From: JBBRSC01 sp038245795 | Lineage (GTDB): Bacteria > Actinomycetota > Acidimicrobiia > Acidimicrobiales > Microtrichaceae | Assembly: GCA_038245795.1 (NCBI GenBank) | Contig: JBBRSC010000021.1 | Span: 1-21,664, forward strand | Direction of reading: 5' to 3' | Length of the DNA stretch: 21,664 nt | Part shown: piece after piece, positions 13,047 to 20,671 of the stretch | How the letters are laid out: the number at the start of each line of letters is the position of its first letter | Position numbering within the stretch: the first letter of the stretch is position 1 | Position numbers and translations under genes: made by a program | The notes under the pieces: model-generated | Databases searched by the model: none | What the model saw: the letters and a program-made list of their open reading frames with translations, nothing else | Told to the model about the DNA's origin: nothing

Positions 13047-15580
13047 GACAGTTCCGATGGTGACCGACTCGCCATGAATCGGCCGATCACGGGAAGCTCC
13101 CACCACGACTCGGCTCGGGCGAGCGCCAGAGACGCGCTCAGCAGCTGGTCATATCCTTCGACCACCGCGTAGCGGGGACGCCACTGGGGACGGAACTTCT
13201 CGTTGTAGTGCCACAAGGATTCGATCTGCATCGAGTCACCCATGCGATTGATCGCCCACCGCTCGACTCGGCTGAGCAGGGTGTCGTCATGTTCGCCGGA
13301 GACCACCGTTCGCAGCGTCGCGAAGTTGAGTCCGAGACCTCCGAACCCGAGGGTGCGGAGATGGACGATGGTCTCGACAACGACAAAGTCGATCAGGCCA
13401 TTGGTCCGGTCCGACGACCGGCGGCGCATGACGTCCAGGGAGTACCCGTTGATGCCCGATGCTGGCGCGTACTGACAGAAGGCGGCGGGCCGACCATCCG
13501 GTCCGATGACCACTGCCAGCAGCAATCCACGGTCGTTGGAATCGAACAATCTTCCGAGCGTCATCGAGAAGCCGCGTTCCTCGTCACCCCGACGACTGTC
13601 CGCCATGAGGTCGAGGAGCTCACGACGCAGATCTTCATCGAGCTTCGACGGGTCGAGGAACTCGACCCGGTAGCCATTCTTCCGAACTTTGTTGACCGTA
13701 TGGCGGAGGCTCTTATTGGCCGTGCCGTCCATCGAGAAGGCCCGCACGTCGACAATGGCCTCGTCGCCCAGATAGACCTCACGCATATTCATCGCGTGGT
13801 AGTTCGGGAGCCACTCGGCGCTCGCGCCGATCACCGCGACGCGCCAACCTCGGCCGTGGGCGAACCGGCAGAACTCCGTCCAGACCGCCGCTCGCTGATC
13901 GGCAGGACCGATCGGGTCCGGCGACACCAGGCAGACACCGTGATGGACCGCATAGGCAACCATCGACTCGCCCGAGAAGAACCATCGTTTGTCGTCCCGG
14001 AGGGCAAAGTAGGCCAGCGTGTCGCTGCCATGGAGAGCAACAATTTCCCGCGCCCGCTCTGCCGCATCGGGGGCCATGGCGGTTGGTCGTCGTCGCCACT
14101 CAACGGCAAAGGCCGACCGATGCACAACCAGCCAGCCAACCAACGCCAACGACACCGCGGCTTCTTCGATGTCGAGGCCCTTGAGGAGGTGCCCCGCCGC
14201 CGCCGCTAGGCACAGCGCAACAGTGAGAATCCAGGCTCGCCGCCGGCCTCGTCGGAGTTCATGCGCGGCGGCCGCCAATCCAATGCCCACCGCCGCCGCG
14301 ACCACGGCCGCCGCCGTCGGCACGAACGTCGGCACGAGATCGTGCATGAACTGGACCCGATCGTGGAACGGGGGCGTCGCTGCTGACAGGAGGTCAATGC
14401 CCGCAACGATCGCGGTCGCCGCCGCCGCGACCCGTCGAGTTCGCGAAAAGGGACTGAGCAGGCGACGATCGAGGAACGAGAACCGGTCGGGACCGCCCCA
14501 CCGCGCCGGCACGGCCGCAACGACCCGTGGTGCCCCGATCGAGTGGACATCACGACGGCGCAGGAACATGCCAAACCCCGGTCGACCCGGACAACGTGAG
14601 CGACCGACAATCAGCCGCGCGGTGAGTTCGCTTCCGCCGTCGAGCTCCAACCAGGCCAGCTGGCGAACCAACGTGAACGCGGGGAGACCAACTCGCGCGT
14701 TTCGGCGGATCAGGATGTCGGTCGCGGAACCGCTCAACGCAACAAAACGACCACCATCTATCGAGGTGATCTCAGGTCGAAGACTCCCGGCACCGACATA
14801 CCCTTGGAGCCCGTCACCACGTTCCAACACGCTGAGTCCATGGCCTCGGGCGGGCCCGTCGGGATCGGCTTCCCACTCGAGACCAGCGGCGTCCGGTCCG
14901 GCCGCGTGCCGGCCGACCCGACCCGACCAACCCACGGCTGCCGCAATGACGAGGGCGCCGGCGATCAGAGCGACGCCAATGCGGCCCGTGACCAATGCAA
15001 TCGTGATGGAGATCAACATCGCACCCACCAGAGTCGGCACGCCACCGACGTGACCCCACCAACGTGCCGCCACGAATGATGCGGCGTCCGACGGCACCTC
15101 GAGCCGATCCACGCCCTCGGACCAGTGGGGGCGGTCGTTGTCGTGCCGGGGTGGTCCGGCAATCGGCTCGATCAGGACCGACCGAGGTCCGCCGCTCGTC
15201 TCGCAGGTGATGATCGCCTGGTCCGAAACGATCCAACCCCGCTCGTCGAGGTGCCGACGACCTGTCCGATCGTGAGCGAGAGCGGATTCGGACTCGCCGA
15301 GCAACACCACCACTGATCGACCCTCATCGGCCCCGTAGCGTTCCAGCGCAGCCGTGAGGCGAGGGTGACGAGCGAGCGCCGGACCGCAGTCGGGGGGAAT
15401 GGCAGGCGCCAGTTCGAACACATCGCCGGCGAGTATCACCGAGCCGGGCCCAGTCAACGCGTCGACGGCATCGGCGACACGCTCAGCAATGGTCCTGGAG
15501 CTGGCAGTCGGATCCGCGGGAAGTCGAAGTCCCCCGATGATCAGTGATCGGCTACCGATCGGATGCGAGATTGATTGCAC
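13043..15580 (-). CDS. Degenerate phosphoesterase fused to MprF/LysX-like lipid aminoacyltransferase domain
   Basis: This 845-residue protein starts at GTG 15580. Residues 8-180 and probably 225-370 resemble a calcineurin-like phosphoesterase interrupted by two membrane helices (about 180-217): GDVFEL (52-57) fits the GDxxD/E motif, but the DxH position reads GGLRL and the GNHD position reads LGESE, so metal binding is doubtful. Further helices lie at about 384-402, 415-440, 449-465 and 472-487. The C-terminal third (about 510-840) is the phosphatidylglycerol lysyltransferase catalytic domain (DUF2156 type): GSDTLAYFALRDDKRWFFSG, NKSLRHTVNKVRKNGYRVE, YSLDVMRRRSSDRTNGLIDF and HYNEKFRPQWRPRY. 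Such domains move an amino acid from aminoacyl-tRNA to phosphatidylglycerol or diacylglycerol on the inner membrane face, lowering envelope negative charge. Lys, Ala or Arg specificity is not predictable. No lysyl-tRNA synthetase domain is attached, unlike mycobacterial LysX. It follows the histidine kinase by 46 nt and overlaps the esterase. Confidence 0.85.
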   Translation of the reverse strand: MQSISHPIGSRSLIIGGLRLPADPTASSRTIAERVADAVDALTGPGSVILAGDVFELAPAIPPDCGPALARHPRLTAALERYGADEGRSVVVLLGESESALAHDRTGRRHLDERGWIVSDQAIITCETSGGPRSVLIEPIAGPPRHDNDRPHWSEGVDRLEVPSDAASFVAARWWGHVGGVPTLVGAMLISITIALVTGRIGVALIAGALVIAAAVGWSGRVGRHAAGPDAAGLEWEADPDGPARGHGLSVLERGDGLQGYVGAGSLRPEITSIDGGRFVALSGSATDILIRRNARVGLPAFTLVRQLAWLELDGGSELTARLIVGRSRCPGRPGFGMFLRRRDVHSIGAPRVVAAVPARWGGPDRFSFLDRRLLSPFSRTRRVAAAATAIVAGIDLLSAATPPFHDRVQFMHDLVPTFVPTAAAVVAAAVGIGLAAAAHELRRGRRRAWILTVALCLAAAAGHLLKGLDIEEAAVSLALVGWLVVHRSAFAVEWRRRPTAMAPDAAERAREIVALHGSDTLAYFALRDDKRWFFSGESMVAYAVHHGVCLVSPDPIGPADQRAAVWTEFCRFAHGRGWRVAVIGASAEWLPNYHAMNMREVYLGDEAIVDVRAFSMDGTANKSLRHTVNKVRKNGYRVEFLDPSKLDEDLRRELLDLMADSRRGDEERGFSMTLGRLFDSNDRGLLLAVVIGPDGRPAAFCQYAPASGINGYSLDVMRRRSSDRTNGLIDFVVVETIVHLRTLGFGGLGLNFATLRTVVSGEHDDTLLSRVERWAINRMGDSMQIESLWHYNEKFRPQWRPRYAVVEGYDQLLSASLALARAESWWELPVIGRFMASRSPSELS

Positions 15581-15597
15581 GAATTCACAATGGCGCG

Positions 15598-15626
15598 CAC
15601 TCGGTTAAGCGATGTCCTTCCGAGTG
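15598..15626 (-). promoter_or_regulatory. Intercistronic hairpin between histidine kinase and lipid aminoacyltransferase gene
   Basis: Perfect 7-bp arms CACTCGG (15598-15604) and CCGAGTG (15620-15626) enclose a 15-base loop directly after the kinase stop. There is no T-tract after it in the direction of transcription, so an RNA-processing, stability or attenuation element is more likely than a full terminator. Confidence 0.4.
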
Positions 15627-15630
15627 TCAA
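15602..15630 (-). promoter_or_regulatory. Candidate internal promoter with perfect TTGACA
   Basis: On the minus strand TTGACA (15630-15625) overlaps the kinase stop; 17 bases later comes TAACCG (15607-15602), a poor -10. If active, it would give the lipid-modification genes their own start in addition to read-through from the regulator pair. The weak -10 and the overlap with the hairpin keep this tentative. Confidence 0.25.
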
Positions 15631-16853
15631 TGTTCGGTCAAGTCGATCGGCAAGCTGAACGTGAACTCAGCTGCCCGGGCGTCGCCGACCACAAGCGTCC
15701 CTCCCTCGGCCTCGATGAGTTCGCGTGCGAGCGGCAAGCCAACTCCGTGGCTGCGGCCAATGGGACTGGTGACGAAGAGTTCATCAACGCCTGATGTGAT
15801 CCCCTCCCCCTGATCGCGAACGGTGACCGTTGCCATGGCGTTGTCGCCCCCAATCGACACGGTGACGAGTCCGGCTCCGTGGCGTTCGGCGTTGGCGAGG
15901 AGCACGTCGATCGCTTGGCCGATGGCGCCTGGCGATGCTCGAACCCACACCGGCTCGGGTCCGTCGACGCGCAGCGTTCGAGATGCTTGGCGCAACGTCA
16001 GGGAATGATCGTCGGCGTGTTCGGTCGCCAGACGAGCAAGATCGAATCGAACGGATGAACCGGCACGGCCGGTTCGAGCCAGATCCAGCATCGACGTGAT
16101 GGTCGCCGACAGTGCATCCGTCTTTCTGATGGCCACCTCGAGCTCCTCGTTCGTGGTGCTGTGAGTCCGAGCCGCCAACTCCTCGAGATGAAGCCGAAGC
16201 ACGGTCACGGCAGTCCGTAACTGATGGCTGGCGTGCGTACTGAACCTCCGTTCGCCGTCGAGCAGTGACCCGATCCGACGGGCCGACACGTCGAGCGCCT
16301 CGCCCACACGATCGATCTCGCTCATGCCACTTCGACGGGCGGTCACCGAGAAGTCCCCACCCCCCAGCCGCTCAGCTTGGCTGGCCAGCGTGTCGAGTGG
16401 TCGCGTCAGACGCCGCGACAGCTTCACTCCCACAGCGAAGGCCAACACCACGCCCGCTGCCCCAATGGCGGCGAGAAGCAACCAGGCTCGTCGGGTGAGC
16501 GCCTCCGTCGCAGCCGACGATTCACTCAGAACGACGGATTCACCGGCGGCATCCACCTCGACGCTGATCCGATTGGAGGCCGCCGGGGGGCCGACATCAA
16601 CGCTGCCTTCGGATGTGACGACCCGGGCGGACACCCCCGGCGGAGTCGTTCGACCGAGACGTCGGGCATCGAGGCCTCGTCCCTTCTCCAACTCTGCGTC
16701 GACCTGCGCCAACAGCCCCGCGCCGACTGATTTGAGGCGCGCCGAGGCTTCGTCGCGGATCGTTTGACGGACGAGCAGTCCAACAGGAACCGCCAGCGCA
16801 ACCAGCACCACAGTGGTGATACCCACCAGTGCGGCGAGGAGTCGGCGCCGCAT
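15627..16853 (-). CDS. Sensor histidine kinase
   Basis: This 408-residue kinase has TM1 at about 5-29, a short extracytoplasmic sensor loop of about 90 residues, TM2 at about 124-143, a HAMP linker (about 144-198), a dimerisation/phosphoacceptor domain with His210 in ASHQLRT (the usual SHELRTP box with Gln for Glu and Ala for Pro) and an ATPase domain with N-box Asn321 (LLANAERHG), G1 box RDQGEG (346-351) and G2 box HGVGL (369-373). It should phosphorylate the response regulator encoded immediately upstream. ATG 16853 is used: it follows the regulator stop by one base (TGATATG) and puts TM1 at the N-terminus, whereas the open frame runs further up into the regulator gene. The lipid aminoacyltransferase gene begins 46 nt downstream, so an envelope signal such as antimicrobial peptide or surface charge is plausible but unproven. 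Confidence 0.92.
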   Translation of the reverse strand: MRRRLLAALVGITTVVLVALAVPVGLLVRQTIRDEASARLKSVGAGLLAQVDAELEKGRGLDARRLGRTTPPGVSARVVTSEGSVDVGPPAASNRISVEVDAAGESVVLSESSAATEALTRRAWLLLAAIGAAGVVLAFAVGVKLSRRLTRPLDTLASQAERLGGGDFSVTARRSGMSEIDRVGEALDVSARRIGSLLDGERRFSTHASHQLRTAVTVLRLHLEELAARTHSTTNEELEVAIRKTDALSATITSMLDLARTGRAGSSVRFDLARLATEHADDHSLTLRQASRTLRVDGPEPVWVRASPGAIGQAIDVLLANAERHGAGLVTVSIGGDNAMATVTVRDQGEGITSGVDELFVTSPIGRSHGVGLPLARELIEAEGGTLVVGDARAAEFTFSLPIDLTEH

Positions 16854-16854
16854 A

Positions 16855-17526
16855 TCACGCCACCTCGAAGCGGAAACCGACGCCCCGCACGGTGGTGATG
16901 TACCGAGGTCGGTCGGGATCATCGCCAAGCTTCTTGCGTAACGACGAGACGTGCATGTCGAGCGTTCTGGTCGACCCGGAGTACCCGTCACCCCAGACAC
17001 GGCGCATGATCACGCTCCGCGCCACCAATCGACCGGCCTCGCCCACCAGTACGGCGAGGAGATCGAACTCCATGGGGGTGAGCTGCAGACACTCGACACC
17101 GTGCGTCGCAGTGTGTGAGACACGATCGACTCGCACGTCCTGGGCTTCGTGAACCGTCGACGGCTCGACCAACCGGAGCCGGGCGCGGATACGGGCAACC
17201 AGTTCGACGAGCGAGAACGGCTTGGCAACGTAGTCGTCGGCGCCCGCTGCGAACCCGACGACCAGGTCAGCCTCGGCGGCGCGGGCGGTGAGCATCACAA
17301 TTGGAAGCGAGTCGTGCGCACGCCGAAGACGTCGGCACACTTCCAATCCGTCGAGTCCGGGCAACGTCAGATCAAGCAGCACCAGATCCACCGTGTGTGC
17401 CGTGCTCATCTCCAACGCTTCGTACCCCGTGGACGCAATGAGGACATCAAACCCCTCGTGAGTGAGCACTCGACCCAACGACGCCGAGATGTCGGGGTCG
17501 TCCTCCACCACCATCACGCACGCCAC
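16855..17526 (-). CDS. OmpR/PhoB-type response regulator
   Basis: This 223-residue regulator has a receiver domain (about 1-118) with acidic pocket Glu8/Asp9/Asp10, phosphoacceptor Asp52 (LLDLTLPG), Thr80 and Lys102 (KPF), and a winged-helix DNA-binding domain (about 128-221) with LTPMEFDLLAVL, RRVWGDGYSGSTRTLDMHVS and YITTVRGVGFRF. It partners the kinase gene that starts one base after its stop. The frame is open further upstream, but GTG 17526 puts VMVVEDDP at the standard N-terminal position. No ribosome site is seen, and a promoter-like TATGGT lies 8 nt before the GTG, consistent with a leaderless message. Likely targets are its own promoter and the lipid/polysaccharide genes downstream (inference). 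Confidence 0.92.
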   Translation of the reverse strand: MACVMVVEDDPDISASLGRVLTHEGFDVLIASTGYEALEMSTAHTVDLVLLDLTLPGLDGLEVCRRLRRAHDSLPIVMLTARAAEADLVVGFAAGADDYVAKPFSLVELVARIRARLRLVEPSTVHEAQDVRVDRVSHTATHGVECLQLTPMEFDLLAVLVGEAGRLVARSVIMRRVWGDGYSGSTRTLDMHVSSLRKKLGDDPDRPRYITTVRGVGFRFEVA

Positions 17527-17534
17527 GTCGATAG

Positions 17535-17563
17535 ACCATACGGAAGTTACGCGGCCATGTCGG
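17535..17563 (-). promoter_or_regulatory. Candidate promoter of the two-component genes
   Basis: CCGACA (17563-17558, four of six matches to TTGACA), a 17-base spacer and TATGGT (17540-17535) lie just upstream of the response-regulator GTG, with 8 bases between the -10 and the start codon. It would allow the two-component/envelope genes to be transcribed independently of the IclR-rlmI-SDR genes. Confidence 0.45.
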
Positions 17564-17582
17564 TTCAGGCGTCGTTCACACG
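17561..17582 (-). promoter_or_regulatory. Candidate 11-bp direct-repeat operator for the response regulator
   Basis: Two 11-bp units (17561-17571 and 17572-17582) match at 7 of 11 positions and share GTTCA on the plus strand (TGAAC on the minus). OmpR/PhoB-type regulators bind direct repeats of 11 bp near the -35. The second unit overlaps the SDR stop codon, so the match may partly reflect coding sequence. Confidence 0.25.
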
Positions 17583-18346
17583 GCGCCGCCAAAGAGATCG
17601 AGCGTCGAGGCCATGCCGCCATCAACCTCAATGGTCTGGCCCGTCACGTAGCGTGCGGCGTCGCTGGCGAGGAACGCCACCACGTCGGCGATGTCGTGGG
17701 GTGTCCCCCATCGCCGCAGCGCAGTCTGTGATTCGATCGATTCGATGACGCCGGGAATTGCGCGGTTTCGTTCCCACATGTCCGTGGTAACGGCCCCCGG
17801 GGCCACCGCATTGACGCGAATCCCGGCAGGTCCGAATTCCATGGCCAGCGACCGGGTCATGGCATCGACCGCTCCCTTCGATGCGGCATAGGCCGAGCGG
17901 CGAGGGGTACCTCTCACGCCCGAGATCGATGAAATGTTGATGATCGAGCCCGAGCCCCGATCGATCATCGAGGGAAGGAGCGCGGTCGTCAACAGCAACG
18001 GCCCCCTCACGTTCACGGCGTGCATGGCATCGATGATGATCGCGTCGAGATCGGTCGAGTCCATGCGAATCCCGACACCAGCGTTGTTCACCAGGATGTC
18101 GATCGGGCCTCGTTCGAGCGCTCGCACGGCCAGGTCCCGCACCTCGCCCTCGTTCGCAAGATCGGCAACCAACGGGTCGGTTGGTCGACGCAATCGGCGC
18201 GCAACTGCCTGCAGGGCGTCGCCGTCACGGCCGGACAGCATCACCGTGGCGCCCTGGTCATCGAGCACTTCCGCAATCGCGGCACCGATGCCGCGAGACG
18301 CACCGGTGACGAGCGCCGTGCGACCGTCCAGCGAGAACCGCGTCAT
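17576..18346 (-). CDS. Short-chain dehydrogenase/reductase (SDR), classical type
   Basis: This 256-residue enzyme has the classical SDR features: cofactor loop TGASRGIG (14-21), Arg40 at the end of strand 2 (LSGRD, suggesting NADPH preference), NNAG (87-90), catalytic Ser in NISSISG (about 139-140), Tyr153 and Lys157 (YAASK), and C-terminal GQTIEVDGGM. It would oxidise or reduce a hydroxyl/keto group in the cytoplasm; substrates vary widely, so none is assigned. A FabG-like ketoacyl reductase role is possible given the lipid-related genes nearby. ATG 18346 shares one base with the stop of the preceding gene (TGATG), indicating coupling; the longer open frame upstream lies inside that gene. 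The product ends 49 bases before the response-regulator start. Confidence 0.9.
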   Translation of the reverse strand: MTRFSLDGRTALVTGASRGIGAAIAEVLDDQGATVMLSGRDGDALQAVARRLRRPTDPLVADLANEGEVRDLAVRALERGPIDILVNNAGVGIRMDSTDLDAIIIDAMHAVNVRGPLLLTTALLPSMIDRGSGSIINISSISGVRGTPRRSAYAASKGAVDAMTRSLAMEFGPAGIRVNAVAPGAVTTDMWERNRAIPGVIESIESQTALRRWGTPHDIADVVAFLASDAARYVTGQTIEVDGGMASTLDLFGGAV

Positions 18347-19407
18347 CACCCGGGCCGCAGGACAGCACGCACCTGGGTCAGGAGGGCATCTTCGTGTCGG
18401 TGGTACACGGTATTGATTCCTGTCTTGGCGCCGTGGGCGGCCGCGATCCACTCCATCACCTGATGGCAGTCGTCGCTGTCACGTACCCGCGTGATGGCAC
18501 CGATCTCGCACGCCGGATGGGCGGGGTCGAGCGAAATCGCGATCGGCAGGATGTCGCGGACGTCCAACATCATCGAGATCGTTCCCCGGTACAGGGGCTG
18601 GAGATGCAGGCTGGGGGCCGGATCGGGATCTTCGCCGCGACGCTGCTTCCACGTCGCTCGCACTCGCTGCACCAGGTTCGCCGCCAACGAGATGTCCTGA
18701 CTGCCACTGGCTGCCATCGCCAGGAGTTGTCCACCTCCAGCGAGTTGATCGGCCAACGCCGCCCGCATCAGCTCGTTGTTGGCCCGGACGAGTTCGGGTG
18801 TCAGGCGTGACCGCCGACGACTGTTCGTCTGCGGCACGCTGAGGAACACGCGGCACATGTGTTGGAGCACTTCGATGGCAGGAACCCCGAAGGCCTGTCG
18901 TGTCGTGACCATCCGACTCACCAACACATTGGAACGATGCGCGAGGTCGCTCAACGTGATGTGCTCATCAAGGATGCCGAACTTCTGCTCCGGATCGGTC
19001 AACGCAAGAGTCGCGGCCGCCATGACGAGTGCGATGTCGATGATCTGGCCGTGGTTCGTGATGAGCGCCACGTTGCCGTGATCGTGGATCAGCCGATGAT
19101 GGAGATCGTTCAGGAGATGCGACACACCGGCGTCGGCGAACGCTGAACCGAGGACCTCCTCGAAGTCCCGGTAGCCGGCGTGGGAGAAAAGTCGAACCTC
19201 GTCGCGGCCCTGAGGGCGGGGTTCAACGACAACGCATTCGGGATGGTGATACGGAAGATCACGGGAGAACGCCAACGATTGCAGCACCGAACCATCGTCG
19301 GAGCGTGCCAGCTCGGCGATACTCCGGAAGTAGCTGGCCGGCTCCGCCGCCGCCAGAACGCGACGAGGATCGTCCTCCTCGATCGGTGGGTCGTCGCTCG
19401 TACTCAC
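18346..19407 (-). CDS. Protein of unknown function with acyltransferase-like HX4D motif
   Basis: No family is recognised with certainty. The 353-residue product starts at GTG 19407, 10 nt after the rlmI-like stop. Residues 110-124 read GNVALITNHGQIIDI, which contains the HX4D signature (His119, Asp124) of PlsC/PlsB-type glycerolipid acyltransferases, preceded by a hydrophobic strand as in that fold. A later hydrophobic strand followed by AASGSQD (about 227-238) could correspond to the acyltransferase EGTR-type block but lacks its Glu and Arg. HRSNVLVSRMV (158-168) and a basic NSRRRSRL segment (196-202) follow. No membrane helix is evident. A lipid acyltransferase role, or a non-catalytic relative, would suit the SDR partner and the nearby lipid-modification genes; confidence in the coding region is high, in function low. 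Confidence 0.75.
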   Translation of the reverse strand: MSTSDDPPIEEDDPRRVLAAAEPASYFRSIAELARSDDGSVLQSLAFSRDLPYHHPECVVVEPRPQGRDEVRLFSHAGYRDFEEVLGSAFADAGVSHLLNDLHHRLIHDHGNVALITNHGQIIDIALVMAAATLALTDPEQKFGILDEHITLSDLAHRSNVLVSRMVTTRQAFGVPAIEVLQHMCRVFLSVPQTNSRRRSRLTPELVRANNELMRAALADQLAGGGQLLAMAASGSQDISLAANLVQRVRATWKQRRGEDPDPAPSLHLQPLYRGTISMMLDVRDILPIAISLDPAHPACEIGAITRVRDSDDCHQVMEWIAAAHGAKTGINTVYHRHEDALLTQVRAVLRPG

Positions 19408-19417
19408 GATCCCGCAC

Positions 19418-20671
19418 TCACCCTTCGAGCGTACGTGACGAGGCCGGCCGAACCTTGGCGAAAACTGCCTTGAGGTACGCGCCCTCGGAAAATCCGACGG
19501 GGTGATCGACACCGTGCTCGAACATTTCCGGTCGGTACAGCGAACGGTCGACATCGTCGGCGGCGTCGTACAGCACGTCGGTGAACTCCTGAGCCGAGAT
19601 CCGACTGGAGCAGGACGACGCCACCAACATTCCGCGATCGTCGACCAGCATCAGCGCGTCGGACAGCAATCGTCGGTAGGCATGAAAGGCGCCGTCTCGC
19701 TGGCTCTGACGGGAGGCAAACGACGGTGGATCGACAATGACCATGTCGTAACGCCGACCATCCTCCAACAAATCGGACATGACGCTAGCGGCGTCACCAA
19801 CCGTCACGTCGTGGCGGCAGGCCGCCACGGTCGCGCGGTCCGCATTCATCGCCATGTTCCGTCGCGCGGCCTCCACTGCTCCTGCGCTGACATCCACGCT
19901 GTGCACGAGTGTTGCGCCGCCAGCCGCGGCACTCACCGAGAAGCCACCCGAGGCCGAGAACACGTCAAGGACCCGTCGCCCCGAGCTGCGGTCCCGGACC
20001 CGGGCACGGTTGTCCCGTTGATCGAGAAAGAACCCGGTTTTCTGTCCCGAGATCACGTCCGCTTCGAAACGAAGTCCGTTCTCGTTGAAGATCACCACCG
20101 GGTCCGCCAGTTCGCCGCGGAGGATCTGGCCGTCGTGCCAACCGTCTCCTGCCAGGAGATCGACGAGATTTCGCGCCAACCGCAAGACGACGGCACTGCC
20201 AGGAGTCGGAACAAATACGTCGGCGAGCGCTTCCAGAATGTCGTCGAGGTGGGGGATCCACGCCGCGCTGTAGAGCTTCATGACCAACGTCTCACCAAAG
20301 CGGTCCACGATCAGCCCGGGGAGACCGTCATTCTCGCCATGGACACACCGGTAACCGGTCGTCGCGGTCGATGCTGCCAGCTCACTCCGACGTGCTGCGG
20401 CGGCGGTCATCCGACTCCGCCAGAAGTCGCGGTCGACCGGCGTCGGATTGCCACGACGGATCACCTTGATGCGGATCGGGGACGCCGGGTCGTAGAGCCC
20501 AATGGCGACGAACTTCCGGCGGCTATCGAAAATGACGGCGAGGTCTCCCGCCTCACCACCCTCGGTGATCGAGACAATGGACCGATCGAAGATCCACGGA
20601 TGTCCGCTGCGAACGTGACGCTCAGCGTCCTCGGTCAGACGAACGGCGAGGCGCGGCCGATCACTCGCCAT
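19418..20671 (-). CDS. rlmI: RlmI-like 23S rRNA (cytosine-C5) methyltransferase
   Basis: This 417-residue protein matches the RlmI family, which methylates C1962 of 23S rRNA in E. coli using S-adenosylmethionine. An N-terminal PUA domain (about 5-75; RHVRSGHPWIFDRSI) is followed by a linker domain (HGENDGLPGLIVDRFGE), the family hallmark GQKTGFFLDQRDNR (209-222), the SAM loop DVFSASGGFS (236-245), catalytic-site DPPSF (314-318) and Cys354 in SSCS, the expected methyl-transfer cysteine. Length is close to the usual 390-420. ATG 20671 shares one base with the stop of the IclR gene (TGATG). The association with an IclR regulator is unusual for an rRNA modification enzyme and is probably positional. 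Strict orthology to E. coli RlmI is not proven. Confidence 0.88.
   Translation of the reverse strand: MASDRPRLAVRLTEDAERHVRSGHPWIFDRSIVSITEGGEAGDLAVIFDSRRKFVAIGLYDPASPIRIKVIRRGNPTPVDRDFWRSRMTAAAARRSELAASTATTGYRCVHGENDGLPGLIVDRFGETLVMKLYSAAWIPHLDDILEALADVFVPTPGSAVVLRLARNLVDLLAGDGWHDGQILRGELADPVVIFNENGLRFEADVISGQKTGFFLDQRDNRARVRDRSSGRRVLDVFSASGGFSVSAAAGGATLVHSVDVSAGAVEAARRNMAMNADRATVAACRHDVTVGDAASVMSDLLEDGRRYDMVIVDPPSFASRQSQRDGAFHAYRRLLSDALMLVDDRGMLVASSCSSRISAQEFTDVLYDAADDVDRSLYRPEMFEHGVDHPVGFSEGAYLKAVFAKVRPASSRTLEG

Noticed and set aside
13208..14209. Plus-strand open frame (333 codons) opposite the MprF-like domain
   Set aside because: No domain or plausible composition; the minus strand has clear aminoacyltransferase motifs.
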